Under the pieces are notes generated by a model, which saw only the letters and a list, made by a program, of their open reading frames with translations, was not told where the DNA came from and did not search any database. From NCBI RefSeq assembly GCF_014649375.1, contig NZ_BMSX01000040.1, positions 1 through 58,519 on the forward strand: 58,519 nucleotides of DNA, written 5' to 3'. This stretch comes from Streptomyces aurantiogriseus. GTDB taxonomy: Bacteria > Actinomycetota > Actinomycetes > Streptomycetales > Streptomycetaceae. Positions 48,006-56,007 of the stretch are shown here, one piece after another (positions within the stretch are counted from its first letter, which is position 1; each line of letters starts with the position of its first letter). The position numbers were made by a program, and so were the translations under genes.

Positions 48006-49316
48006 TCAGCTCGTCGTACAGGCCGTGCCGTTGAGCGTGAAGGCGCCGGGCGCCGCGCTGTTGCCCGTGTGGTTCGCCTGGTAGCCGATGGTGACGCTCG
48101 CGTTCGGTGCGAGGGTGCCGTTGTACGTCGCGTTGGTGGCGGTCACCGCGCCGGAGGCCGGCGTGTAGGTGGCGCCCCAGCCGTTGGTGATGGTCTGCCC
48201 GGCGGGCAGGGTGAAGCCGAGCTGCCAGCCGTTCACCGTGGTGGTGCCGGTGTTGGTGAGCGTCAGCGAGGCGGTCAGGCCGGTGCTCCACCCGTTGGTG
48301 GACACGGTCACCTTGCAGGGGCCCGTGGGGGGCGGGGGTGTGGGGTTGCCGGAGTCGAGGCCGAAGAAGGTGATCACGCGGGAGGCCATGCCCCAGGCGT
48401 ACAGGTTGTGTCCGACACCCTGGAGGCTGATGGCCTCCACGGGGGCCTGGTCACCGGTGCCGCCGTAGCGGGTGCGGGTCCAGCCGGACTGCGGCGAGTC
48501 GGTGGCGGCCGGGGTCTGCCCGATGCCGCGGACGTTCGTCCACTGCTTGATCTCCTCGCCGAAGTTGGGGTAGCGCAGTACGTCGTCCTCGGTGCCGTGC
48601 CACAGCTGCATGCGTGGCCGGGGCCCGGTGTAGCCGGGGTAGGCACCGCGCACGAGGTCGCCCCACTGCTGCGGGGTGCGGATCACCGTGCCGCCGGAGC
48701 AGGCACTGTTCCACTCGGAGCCGTCGGTGGTGGCGAAGCAGCCGAAGGGCACCCCGGAGAACGCGGCGCCCGCAGCGAAGACGTCGGGGTAGTCGCCGAG
48801 CAGGACGTTGGTCATCATCGCCCCGGAGGAGATGCCGGTGGCGTACACGCGTGAGGTGTCGGCGGAGTACGTCGTCGCCACCCAGTCGATCATCGACTTG
48901 ATGCCGACGGGGTCGCTGCCGCCGCCGCGGCGGAGCGCCTGGGGCGAGGAGACGTCGAAGCACTTGCTGCTGCGGGTGACGGACGGGTAGATGATCACGA
49001 ACCCGTGGCGGTCGGCGAGTTGGGAGTACTCGGTTCCCGAGTACATGGCGGGGCCGGAGCCGCCGCACCAGTGCACGGCGACGAGGACGGCCGGGCGCGC
49101 GGTGACGTTGGCCGGCACGTACACGTACATCTGGAGGTTGCTGGGGTTGGTGCCGAAGCCGGTGACCTCGGTGAGGGTGGCGGCGGGGACCGCCGCTTCG
49201 GCGGTCCGGGCGCGGGCGGAGGCGGTGGGGGCGGCGAGCAGGGCGCCGGTGAGTAACAGCACCAGCGCCGCGAGCACCGAACGCAGCGCTCTCCTGGAGG
49301 AGTCGAGGGTAACCAC
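48006..49316 (-). CDS. secreted PHB-depolymerase-type (CE1) esterase with CBM2
   Basis: A 436-residue exported enzyme. The signal is at residues 1 to about 36 (LRSVLAALVLLLTGALLAAP, then TASARA). The catalytic domain (about 45-325) has the nucleophile in VYATGISSGAMMTNVLLGDY, an HWCGGSG oxyanion loop, the acid in WHGTEDDVL and the His in QGVGHNLYAWG, matching the PHB depolymerase/feruloyl-acetylxylan esterase CE1 group. A short Pro linker (GNPTPPPPTGP) leads to a C-terminal CBM2 of about 100 residues (CKVTVSTNGWSTGLTASLTL...), which binds cellulose or xylan. It probably deacylates plant xylan. The GTG at 49316 follows AAGGGA. A CebR-like box lies 245 bp upstream. Confidence 0.9.
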   Translation of the reverse strand: MVTLDSSRRALRSVLAALVLLLTGALLAAPTASARARTAEAAVPAATLTEVTGFGTNPSNLQMYVYVPANVTARPAVLVAVHWCGGSGPAMYSGTEYSQLADRHGFVIIYPSVTRSSKCFDVSSPQALRRGGGSDPVGIKSMIDWVATTYSADTSRVYATGISSGAMMTNVLLGDYPDVFAAGAAFSGVPFGCFATTDGSEWNSACSGGTVIRTPQQWGDLVRGAYPGYTGPRPRMQLWHGTEDDVLRYPNFGEEIKQWTNVRGIGQTPAATDSPQSGWTRTRYGGTGDQAPVEAISLQGVGHNLYAWGMASRVITFFGLDSGNPTPPPPTGPCKVTVSTNGWSTGLTASLTLTNTGTTTVNGWQLGFTLPAGQTITNGWGATYTPASGAVTATNATYNGTLAPNASVTIGYQANHTGNSAAPGAFTLNGTACTTS

Positions 49317-49541
49317 GCTGGTCCCTTCTGATGGCGGCTCGGGGGACTGTCGTACGCGGAGGGTGGGCTCAGCAGGCTGAGTTCGTCCGGGTCAGCAGGC
49401 TCGGACGCCAGGGAAGGAGCCGGCCGCCGGTGCCCTTGTGGTCGATGCCGGCCTGCGGCTCGCTGTCGAAGAAGTCCGCGGAGTCGTCATCGACTCGCCC
49501 CTCTCTCCGTAGCGGATGGGTAAGCGTCCGCCTCGCATAGT

Positions 49542-49555
49542 GGCATGCACATGCC
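49542..49555. promoter_or_regulatory. GGCATG-CA-CATGCC inverted repeat
   Basis: A perfect 6-2-6 inverted repeat six bases upstream of the CebR-like box, in the divergent esterase/pectate lyase region. Candidate binding site of an unidentified regulator. Confidence 0.45.
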
Positions 49556-49560
49556 CATCA

Positions 49561-49574
49561 TGGAAGCGCTCCCA
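49561..49574. promoter_or_regulatory. CebR-like operator
   Basis: TGGAAGCGCTCCCA differs at one position from TGGGAGCGCTCCCA, the cellobiose-responsive CebR (LacI family) site of Streptomyces. Its place upstream of a CBM2-tailed esterase fits control by cellulose degradation products. CebR itself is not encoded here. Confidence 0.65.
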
Positions 49575-49637
49575 CACCTCCTTCGCGGAAGCCCTTGCCG
49601 GTCAGCCGGTGTGGCCGGATGTCTTCTGCGCAAAGCG

Positions 49638-49666
49638 TTGACTAGAAAGCGCTTGCCCCCTACCTT
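49638..49666 (+). promoter_or_regulatory. promoter of the pectate lyase gene with embedded LacI-type core
   Basis: TTGACT (-35, 49638-49643), 17-bp spacer, TACCTT (-10, 49661-49666): a near-consensus HrdB promoter. The spacer contains the palindrome AAGCGCTT (49647-49654), typical of LacI-family operators, so repression by steric block is likely. The start site should be near 49673, giving a leader of about 124 nt. Confidence 0.7.
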
Positions 49667-49796
49667 CCGTTCAACAGTGTGGACGAGCCGCTCACTCTGA
49701 TCCCCAAAACGCCGCACTGCCCGCACCAGCAGTTCAACATGGCGCACATCGTTCAGATATGCGATCTCCCCCGCCCTTTCGAAGGGACGCACCCGC

Positions 49797-50774
49797 ATGC
49801 GCACAGGCCCCCCACGTACACACGTGCAAAGGTCCGCTCTGGCGGCGACGGCCGCCGCTCTCGCCACGGTCGCGGTCCTCGCCCTCCCCCACCAGGCCGG
49901 CGCCGCCGAGAGCGCGCCGATCGGGTTCGGCGCCGGGACGACCGGCGGCGGCAGCGCCACGGCGGTCACGGTGTCGACGCTCGCCGCCTTCAAGACGGCC
50001 GTCACCGGGAACGCGGCCAAGGTCGTGAAGGTCAACGGCCTGATCACACTGAGCGGTCAGGTCGACATCGGCTCCAACACCACGGTCCTGGGGGTCGGTT
50101 CGTCCTCCGGGTTCACCGGTGGTGGGCTGCGGCTGAAGAAGGTCACGAACGTCGTCATCCGCAACCTGAACATCAGCAAGCCGCTCGCACCGGCCGACGG
50201 CGTCACGGTCGAGGCGTCCACGAAGGTGTGGATCGACCACAACTCCTTCTCCGCGGACCGCGATCACGACAAGGACTACTACGACGGTCTGCTGGACATC
50301 AATCACGGCTCCGACAACGTGACGGTGTCCTGGAACACCTTCAAGGACCACTTCAAGGGCTCGCTCGTCGGCCACAGCGACAACAACGCCGACGAGGACA
50401 CCGGTCACCTGAAGGTGACGTACCACCACAACCTGTTCAGCAACGTCTACTCGCGCATCCCGAGCCTGCGCTTCGGCACCGGGCACTTCTACGACAACTA
50501 CGTCGTCGGCGCCGACACCGCCGTGCACTCGCGCATGGGCGCGCAGATGCTCGTGGAGAACAACGTCTTCCGCAGCACGAAGGTCGCGGTGACGACGAAC
50601 CGCAGCAGCGACGTGGACGGTTACGCCAACCTGACCGGCAACGACCTCGGTGGAGCCGCTACCGAGGTGTCGCGGGTCGGGACGTTCACGAAGCCGCCGT
50701 ACAGCTACACCGCCGAGCCCGCCTCGTCCGTCGTCGCCTCGGTGACGTCCGGCGCGGGCGCCGGAAAGCTCTGA
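49797..50774 (+). CDS. secreted pectate lyase, PL1 family
   Basis: A 325-residue exported lyase. The signal is at residues 1 to about 37 (RSALAATAAALATVAVLALP, then HQAGAAES). The parallel beta-helix carries the PL1 hallmarks: VTVEASTKVWIDHNSFSADR (WIDHN), DHDKDYYDGLLDINHGSDNV (calcium-binding Asp), TGHLKVTYHHNLFSNVYSRI, and PSLRFGTGHFYDNY, where the Arg of LRFG is the catalytic base. It cleaves polygalacturonate by beta-elimination. The ATG at 49797 follows AAGGGA. A PL3 lyase gene lies 29 bp downstream, so the two form a pectinolytic operon. Confidence 0.95.
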   Translation: MRTGPPRTHVQRSALAATAAALATVAVLALPHQAGAAESAPIGFGAGTTGGGSATAVTVSTLAAFKTAVTGNAAKVVKVNGLITLSGQVDIGSNTTVLGVGSSSGFTGGGLRLKKVTNVVIRNLNISKPLAPADGVTVEASTKVWIDHNSFSADRDHDKDYYDGLLDINHGSDNVTVSWNTFKDHFKGSLVGHSDNNADEDTGHLKVTYHHNLFSNVYSRIPSLRFGTGHFYDNYVVGADTAVHSRMGAQMLVENNVFRSTKVAVTTNRSSDVDGYANLTGNDLGGAATEVSRVGTFTKPPYSYTAEPASSVVASVTSGAGAGKL

Positions 50775-50803
50775 CCCCACCCCCACGACAGAAGGAACGG
50801 GAC

Positions 50804-51592
50804 ATGACTTCTGCGACACGACGGCGCGCCCGCGGGCGGGCGCTGACCGGCGCGGTGGCCACCCTCGGCCTTTCGTTTGGCATGATCATGACTACCGGGA
50901 CGGCCCCGGCCGGCGCCGCGACCTGGCCCTCCGCCTCCGGCAGCCAGCCGGTCAGCTCGACCATCAACCTGACCAGCTCGAAGGACTACGGGATGCTGCG
51001 CCTCTACGGCAGCGGCGCCCTGGGCACCGGGGACCAGGCCGAGGACCAGCAGCCGATCCTCACCCTCGCCAACGGCGTGACCCTGAAGAACGTCATCATC
51101 GGCGCGCCCGGCGCCGACGGCATCCACTGCCTGGGCAGCTGCACGCTGCAGAACGTCTGGTGGGAGGACGTCGGCGAGGACGCCGCGACCTTCAAGGGCG
51201 GCAGCAGCGCGACGTACAACGTCGTCGGCGGCGGCGCCAAGAAGGCGTCCGACAAGGTCTTCCAGCACAACGGCGGCGGCACGGTGAACATCTCCAACTT
51301 CGCCGTGCAGGAGTTCAAGACCCTCTACCGCTCCTGCGGTGACTGCTCCACGCAGTACACGCGCAAGGTCAACCTCAACACCATCGAGGTGACCGGCACG
51401 GGGTCCACGGCGCGGATCGTCGGCATCAACGTCAACCGCAACGACGTGGCGACGCTGCGCAAGATCACGATCCTCAACGACGCCAGCCGCAAGGTCATCC
51501 CCTGCCAGAAGTACAACAACAACACGGCAGCGGGTGTCGGCCCCGACAGCACCAACTGCCTGTACGCCACCTCGGACGTCACCTACCGCTGA
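50804..51592 (+). CDS. secreted pectate lyase, PL3 family
   Basis: A 262-residue exported lyase. The signal is at residues 1 to about 38 (RALTGAVATLGLSFGMIMTT, then GTAPAGAAT). The PL3 beta-helix is recognisable from NGVTLKNVIIGAPGADGIHC, LQNVWWEDVGEDAATFKGGS, and QHNGGGTVNISNFAVQEFKT. Paired cysteines occur in HCLGSC and SCGDC. PL3 enzymes cleave pectate with calcium, often with activity on methylated pectin. The ATG at 50804 follows GAAGGAAC. Same operon as the PL1 gene, ended by the 17-bp hairpin at 51610-51650. Confidence 0.93.
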   Translation: MTSATRRRARGRALTGAVATLGLSFGMIMTTGTAPAGAATWPSASGSQPVSSTINLTSSKDYGMLRLYGSGALGTGDQAEDQQPILTLANGVTLKNVIIGAPGADGIHCLGSCTLQNVWWEDVGEDAATFKGGSSATYNVVGGGAKKASDKVFQHNGGGTVNISNFAVQEFKTLYRSCGDCSTQYTRKVNLNTIEVTGTGSTARIVGINVNRNDVATLRKITILNDASRKVIPCQKYNNNTAAGVGPDSTNCLYATSDVTYR

Positions 51593-51609
51593 TCCCTCTC
51601 CCCCCACGG

Positions 51610-51650
51610 ACGGCCGGAGGAAGCGGCCCGCACCCGCTTCCTCCGGCCGT
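51610..51650. terminator. bidirectional hairpin terminator
   Basis: Perfect 17-bp stem: ACGGCCGGAGGAAGCGG (51610-51626) pairs with CCGCTTCCTCCGGCCGT (51634-51650) around a 7-nt loop, between the convergent PL3 and PaaX genes. Its right edge touches the PaaX stop codon. Confidence 0.85.
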
Positions 51651-52405
51651 CAGGCGTGTTCCCGCCCGTGCACCGTGTCCGTCACCTCCCGCTGGTAGGC
51701 GGTGTACGCGGCACGCAGCGCGGCACCCGGCCAGTCGGCGGGCAGGAGTTCGGGGGGCAGGACGGGGTCGGCGAGGAGATGCCGTACGACGGCCGCGAAG
51801 GCGGTGAAGCGGTCGGCGGGCTGCCGGGCCCGCGCGATGTGGGCCAGCAGGGCGCGAGCCTGGGCGGCCCACTCGTCCAACGGCCAGAGAGCGGCGGCCA
51901 GTTCCCGGTCCGCTGTGCCGGGGCGGGCGGTGAAGTACCGGGTGACGTCGGCCAGTTCGTCCGGCCAGGGGCGGAGCAGGGTGGCGGGGCGCAGCCACAC
52001 GCCCTCACGCAGTTCGGCCAGGCGGAGGCGGGTCAACTCGGTGCGCAGCTCGGCGCGTTCGGCCGGACCCCGGCCGGTCGCCGTCACGACGGCCATCTCC
52101 CAGTCGCCGCCCCAGGGCCGGGTCGCCGGGTGGACGGCGTCGTCCTGCCGTCGCTGGCGCTCCAGCAGTCGGTCACTGAGGCCGTAGACGGCACCGGCGC
52201 GCCGCAGATCACCGGCCGCCACCATCCGGCTGAGCGCCGCCCGCAGCGTGGACCCGCCGACACCGAAGGGCTCCACCAGCCGGACGAGGTCCTTCACCGG
52301 CAGCTGAGGCGGATGCGTGCCGAGCAGCAGGCTCAGCACGACCGACCGCGCCGACAGCGGCCGCAGCTCCGGCTCGCCGGCCTCCACCGGCACGTTCCTG
52401 CGCAT
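51650..52405 (-). CDS. PaaX-family transcriptional regulator
   Basis: A 251-residue PaaX-like repressor. The N-terminal winged helix includes LSLLLGTHPPQLPVKDLVRL, then EPFGVGGSTLRAALSRMVAA and GDLRRAGAVYGLSDRLLERQ. The C-terminal domain has RPWGGDWEMAVVTATGRGPA and LREGVWLRPATLL, both typical of PaaX. PaaX represses phenylacetyl-CoA and related acyl-CoA catabolism and responds to the CoA thioester. It is divergent from an acyl-CoA dehydrogenase gene with a 64-bp gap, so that gene is the obvious target. Start ATG 52405 (MRRNVPVEAGEP). Confidence 0.9.
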   Translation of the reverse strand: MRRNVPVEAGEPELRPLSARSVVLSLLLGTHPPQLPVKDLVRLVEPFGVGGSTLRAALSRMVAAGDLRRAGAVYGLSDRLLERQRRQDDAVHPATRPWGGDWEMAVVTATGRGPAERAELRTELTRLRLAELREGVWLRPATLLRPWPDELADVTRYFTARPGTADRELAAALWPLDEWAAQARALLAHIARARQPADRFTAFAAVVRHLLADPVLPPELLPADWPGAALRAAYTAYQREVTDTVHGREHA

Positions 52406-52431
52406 GACGCCGTACTGTACGTCGCCCGTCG

Positions 52432-52460
52432 TTGTTGCAGTATTGCTGCGACTGTAGGGA
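52432..52460 (+). promoter_or_regulatory. predicted promoter of the acyl-CoA dehydrogenase gene
   Basis: TTGTTG (52432-52437), 17-bp spacer, TAGGGA (52455-52460). The start site would be at or just before the ATG at 52470, suggesting a leaderless mRNA, in line with the missing ribosome site. PaaX would bind here. Confidence 0.4.
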
Positions 52461-52469
52461 TCATGCAAC

Positions 52470-54143
52470 ATGGCCGGTATGGCCTCGATCCTCGCGCAGT
52501 CGCCCGTCCCGGTGCACACCACGCACGACGTCACCAATCAGCCCCCTCCCCTGGCCCCGTACGACGCCTCCGACGACACCGCCCTGCTGGAGGGGCTGCG
52601 CCGGGAGGGCGCCGGGTGGGCGGAGGAGGACGTCCGCCGGCTCGGGCTGCTGGCCGGTGGTCCCGAGCCGCAGGAGTGGGCCGAGCTGGCCAACCGGCAC
52701 GAGCCCGAGCTGCGCACACACGACCGGTACGGGCATCGCGTCGACGAGGTCGACTTCCATCCCGGCTGGCACGAACTGATGCGGGTCGCCGTGGCGGAAG
52801 GGCTGGCCGGGGCGCCCTGGGCGGACGACCGTCCCGGGGCTCATGTCGCCAGGACGGCGGGCGGGCTGGTCTGGGGGCACACGGAGGCCGGACATGGCTG
52901 TCCGACGTCGATGACGTACGCCGCCGTCCCCGCGCTGCGCCGGCAGCCGGACCTCGCGAAGGTCTACGAACCCCTGCTGACGAGCCGGGAGTACGAGCCC
53001 GGGCTGCGCGTGCCGACGGACAAGCGCGGGCTGCTCGCCGGCATGGGGATGACCGAGAAGCAGGGCGGCTCGGACGTCCGGACGAACACCACGACGGCCA
53101 CGCCCACGGCGGAGGACGGCGTGTACACCCTGCGCGGGCACAAGTGGTTCACCTCGGCACCGATGTGCGACGTCTTCCTGGTACTGGCCCAGGCTCCCGG
53201 CGGCCTGTCGTGCTTCCTCGTGCCGCGCGTCCTGCCCGACGGCACTCGCAACACGTTCCGCATCCAGCGGCTGAAGGACAAGCTGGGGAACCGCTCCAAC
53301 GCCTCCTCCGAGCCGGAGTTCGACGGGACGGTGGCCTGGCTGGTCGGGCCCGAGGGGCAGGGTGTGAAGACCATCATCGAGATGGTCAACTGCACCCGGC
53401 TGGACTGCGTGATGATGTCGGCGGCGCTGATGCGCAAGACGCTCGTCGAGGCCGGCCATCACGTGCGGCACCGCACGGCCTTCGGGGCGCGGCTGCTGGA
53501 CCAGCCGCTGATGCGCAACGTCCTGGCGGACCTGGCGCTGGAGTCGGAGGCCGCCACGACGCTCACGCTGCGGCTGGCCAGGGCAGCGGACCGGGCGGTG
53601 CGCGGGGACGCGGGTGAGCAGGGCTTCCGGCGGATCGCCACGGCCGTCGGCAAGTACTGGGTGACGAAGCGGGGTCCGGCCTTCACCGCGGAGGCCCTGG
53701 AATGCCTGGGCGGCAACGGCTACGTGGAGGACTCCGGCATGCCCCGGCACTACCGCGAAGCTCCCCTGCTGTCCATCTGGGAGGGCTCGGGCAACGTCAA
53801 CGCCCTCGACGTGCTGCGGGCCTTGACCCGCGAGCCCGCCACCGCGGACGCCCTCTTCGGCGAACTCGCCCTCGCCCAGGGGGCGGACGCCCGGCTGGAC
53901 GCGGCGGTCGGCCGGCTCAGGTCGCGGCTCGGCGAGGCGACGCAGGCCGGGGCCCGCCGTCTGGTGGAGCAGATGGCCCTCACCCTCCAGGCCTCCCTCC
54001 TGGTGCGGTACGCCCCGCCGGCGGTCGCCGACGCCTTCTGCGCGACCCGGCTGGGCGGTGACTGGGGGTACGCCTTCGGCACGCTCCCGGACGGCGCGGA
54101 CCTCGACGGGATCCTGGGCCGGGCACTGCCCGAGGGGGACTGA
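52470..54143 (+). CDS. acyl-CoA dehydrogenase, AidB/isovaleryl-CoA type
   Basis: A 557-residue flavoprotein of the AidB-like branch of acyl-CoA dehydrogenases. GHGCPTSMTYAAVPALRRQP is AidB-like; AGMGMTEKQGGSDVRTNTTT is the FAD-binding motif. CLGGNGYVEDSGMPRHYREA, followed by PLLSIWEGSGNVNALDVLRA, is the C-terminal signature with the Glu of the EGSGNV motif. E. coli AidB is linked to DNA-alkylation protection and has isovaleryl-CoA dehydrogenase activity; here the divergent PaaX suggests acyl-CoA catabolism. Electrons would go to the EtfAB pair. The ATG at 52470 lacks a ribosome site; ATG 52479 is also in frame. Confidence 0.92.
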   Translation: MAGMASILAQSPVPVHTTHDVTNQPPPLAPYDASDDTALLEGLRREGAGWAEEDVRRLGLLAGGPEPQEWAELANRHEPELRTHDRYGHRVDEVDFHPGWHELMRVAVAEGLAGAPWADDRPGAHVARTAGGLVWGHTEAGHGCPTSMTYAAVPALRRQPDLAKVYEPLLTSREYEPGLRVPTDKRGLLAGMGMTEKQGGSDVRTNTTTATPTAEDGVYTLRGHKWFTSAPMCDVFLVLAQAPGGLSCFLVPRVLPDGTRNTFRIQRLKDKLGNRSNASSEPEFDGTVAWLVGPEGQGVKTIIEMVNCTRLDCVMMSAALMRKTLVEAGHHVRHRTAFGARLLDQPLMRNVLADLALESEAATTLTLRLARAADRAVRGDAGEQGFRRIATAVGKYWVTKRGPAFTAEALECLGGNGYVEDSGMPRHYREAPLLSIWEGSGNVNALDVLRALTREPATADALFGELALAQGADARLDAAVGRLRSRLGEATQAGARRLVEQMALTLQASLLVRYAPPAVADAFCATRLGGDWGYAFGTLPDGADLDGILGRALPEGD

Positions 54144-54811
54144 TCCTCACTCGGGGACCTGCGCGACGCGGCCGCCGTGCCCCACGTCCTCCGGCTGCTG
54201 GACGGCGGCCCGTCCGGACCCGGCCCCACTGCGGCGGCGCTCGGGGCGCTGGCGGCGATCGGGTCTCCCGCGCGTGACGCCGTGCCGGTCCTGCGCGACC
54301 TGCTGGAGGGCGAGCACGCGCTCGCTGCGGCGGAGGCCCTGTGGGCCGTCGAGGGCGACACATCCCTGGTCCTGCCGGTTCTGCTGCGGGAGTTGAACCA
54401 CGGGAGCCCTCGGCACCAGGCCCTCGGCACCAGGCCCTCGCCGCCCGGCGACTCGCCCGGCTCGGCCCCGCCGCGCACCCGGCGCTGCCCGCGCTGCCCG
54501 CGCTGCGCCGCATGGTCGAGGACGCGTCGCGGGTGGAGCGGACGTCGGCGGCGGTTGCCGTGTGCCGGGTCACCGGGGAGGTGGAGGCCGGGGCGGCCCC
54601 GGTGATCCGGACCGCATGGGCGAACGACCCACACACCCGCCTCGACCTCGCGGCCCTCGGCCCCGCCGCCGCGTCTCTGCGCGACCTGGCACAGACAGAG
54701 CTCACCACATCCCGCCGCCACACTGCCCGGCCCGGTGGGCACGGCAGCCACGACATCCCGAAGGACGAGGAACTGCTGCGGAGGTGCCGGCAGGTCGTGA
54801 CGGGGGGCTAG
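54144..54811 (+). pseudogene. HEAT-repeat protein fragment, frameshifted by a 14-bp duplication
   Basis: Directly after the dehydrogenase stop the same frame reads LGDLRDAAAVPHVLRLLDGG, then ALGALAAIGSPARDAVPVLR and AAAEALWAVEGD. This is HEAT/PBS-lyase-like repeat sequence with no start region. At 54407-54434 the 14-bp sequence CCCTCGGCACCAGG occurs twice in tandem, shifting the frame. Beyond it the repeats resume in the other frame (QALAARRLARLGPAAHPALP...VERTSAAVAVCRVTGEVEAG) to a TAG at 54809-54811. Removing one copy restores one continuous frame. The gene has lost its N-terminus and reading frame. Original function unknown; HEAT repeats mediate protein contacts. Confidence 0.75.
54407..54434. 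repeat. 14-bp perfect tandem duplication
   Basis: CCCTCGGCACCAGG at 54407-54420 is repeated exactly at 54421-54434. Since 14 is not a multiple of 3, it shifts the HEAT-repeat frame. Confidence 0.9.
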
Positions 54812-55151
54812 CTGTGCCGTCCGGCGGAACCATGCCAGGGCCCCACCCGGTGCCTCGCGCCCCTCAAGCCCCCCACCGCGCCTGCGCGCCCCTGGCAAGG
54901 AGAGCTCAACGCACCACATGGTGGGACCTGCCTACAGGCGGGGCGGGCCCGGGATCCGCGGCTCGTACTTCGGCGGAGGGACCGCCGGCGGCGGCGCCGT
55001 GAGGCGCTGACTCCGCCGCGCTCGAACAGGCTCGCGCGGGGGCATGCGTCGTTCCCGGTCTGCCGGGGGCGGGCCGGCCTCCCGCGCAGCCACCGATCCG
55101 CGGAACGGCCTTGGTGGGAGTACCCCGAGGGCAGTCTGCCTCGCCCGGGCA
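54812..55151. other. 340-bp space without a clear gene
   Basis: GC-rich space between the HEAT pseudogene and the Rv1733c-like gene end. On the minus strand a 37-codon open frame (ATG at 55045, stop near 54932) starts MPPREPVRARRSQRL and ends in a Pro-rich tail. It has no recognised family and no clear ribosome site, so I do not call it. No repeat or promoter stands out. Confidence 0.4.
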
Positions 55152-55736
55152 TCAGCCTGCGGGCCTCCCCCACAACGCGTCGAAGCGTGCCCACTCCACG
55201 TCCCACTGTTCCACGCGTCGGTGCTCCAGGCGTCCGCGCAGCACGCGGCCGCCCGCGAAGGGCACGGCTGCCGCGGCCACGCCCGCCAGGCCGCCGACCA
55301 GGGAGGCGCGTACGCGGGCCTGGGCGGCGGTGGTCGGCTCGGTGACCAGGCGGCCCTGGCGGTCCGTCCAGATGGTGACCCGGGTGCCGGCGGCACTGCC
55401 GGGAGCGACGCGGACCTGGCCGGTGTGGGCGGAGCCGTCGGGAGCGGTCCAGCCGACCTTCGCCCACACCTGGTCGCCGCTGGAGGCGCTGACCTGCGCG
55501 GAGGCCTTGCCAGGGGCCCGTTCGGTCAGCCGCCCGGCGATGGGGCGCCACTCGACGCGTTCCCGGGCGAGCCCGTCCTCGACGGACCGGGCCGCGGCCC
55601 AGCCGACCAGGACTCCTGCGAGGACGGTCAGCGCCCAGGCACCGAGCACCACCCAGGCCTCCACCGCGTCGGCGCGACGCTTGAGCGGGTTGCGCCGCCA
55701 GCGCCACAGCCACACCTTCGGACCACGGAACGCCAT
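55152..55736 (-). CDS. Rv1733c-family membrane protein
   Basis: A 194-residue protein that resembles mycobacterial Rv1733c and its many streptomycete relatives. The N-terminal VWLWRWRRNPLKRRADAVEA is the family signature. Helix 1 (VVLGAWALTVLAGVLVGWAA) and helix 2 (ASLVGGLAGVAAAAVPFAGG) flank an external domain of about 90 residues. The function is unknown. The ATG at 55736 is chosen for its AGGAGG ribosome site 9 nt upstream; ATG 55754 is also in frame. Two-helix topology puts both ends in the cytoplasm. Confidence 0.82.
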   Translation of the reverse strand: MAFRGPKVWLWRWRRNPLKRRADAVEAWVVLGAWALTVLAGVLVGWAAARSVEDGLARERVEWRPIAGRLTERAPGKASAQVSASSGDQVWAKVGWTAPDGSAHTGQVRVAPGSAAGTRVTIWTDRQGRLVTEPTTAAQARVRASLVGGLAGVAAAAVPFAGGRVLRGRLEHRRVEQWDVEWARFDALWGRPAG

Positions 55737-56007
55737 CGAAGGCTTCCTCCTCATGAGCGCGTGAACATCCCGGCCGCCCTCCCATACGCGGCAGGCGGGC
55801 CGGATGCTCAGGGCGACTCCTCCGTCCCGACGGTCCCACGGGCCCCGCAGGGGGCGCAGGCGTCCCGCCGAACGTGGCCGACACCATGCGGTCACGCACC
55901 GCCGTCGCCGCTGTGACCTGGGCCGATGCCGATTCCGGGGGTGACTGTCAGTGGCGGGGTGCAGACTGGCCGGTGTCTGGGACAAGGACGTCGCGGAGGT
56001 GACCGGA

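Larger units (their letters stand above)
49317..49796. other. 480-bp divergent regulatory region (esterase / pectate lyase)
   Basis: No gene is seen. The region holds, left to right, an inverted repeat GGCATG-CA-CATGCC (49542-49555), a CebR-like box (49561-49574), a consensus promoter with a LacI-type core in its spacer (49638-49666) and the pectate lyase leader. The esterase-proximal 220 bp show nothing recognisable. Confidence 0.6.

Noticed and set aside
54932..55396. 154-codon minus-strand frame over the 340-bp gap and Rv1733c-like gene
   Set aside because: It is mostly antisense or out of frame to the Rv1733c-like gene, Pro/Arg/Ser-rich, with no ribosome site. Only its last 37 codons lie in free space and match nothing known.
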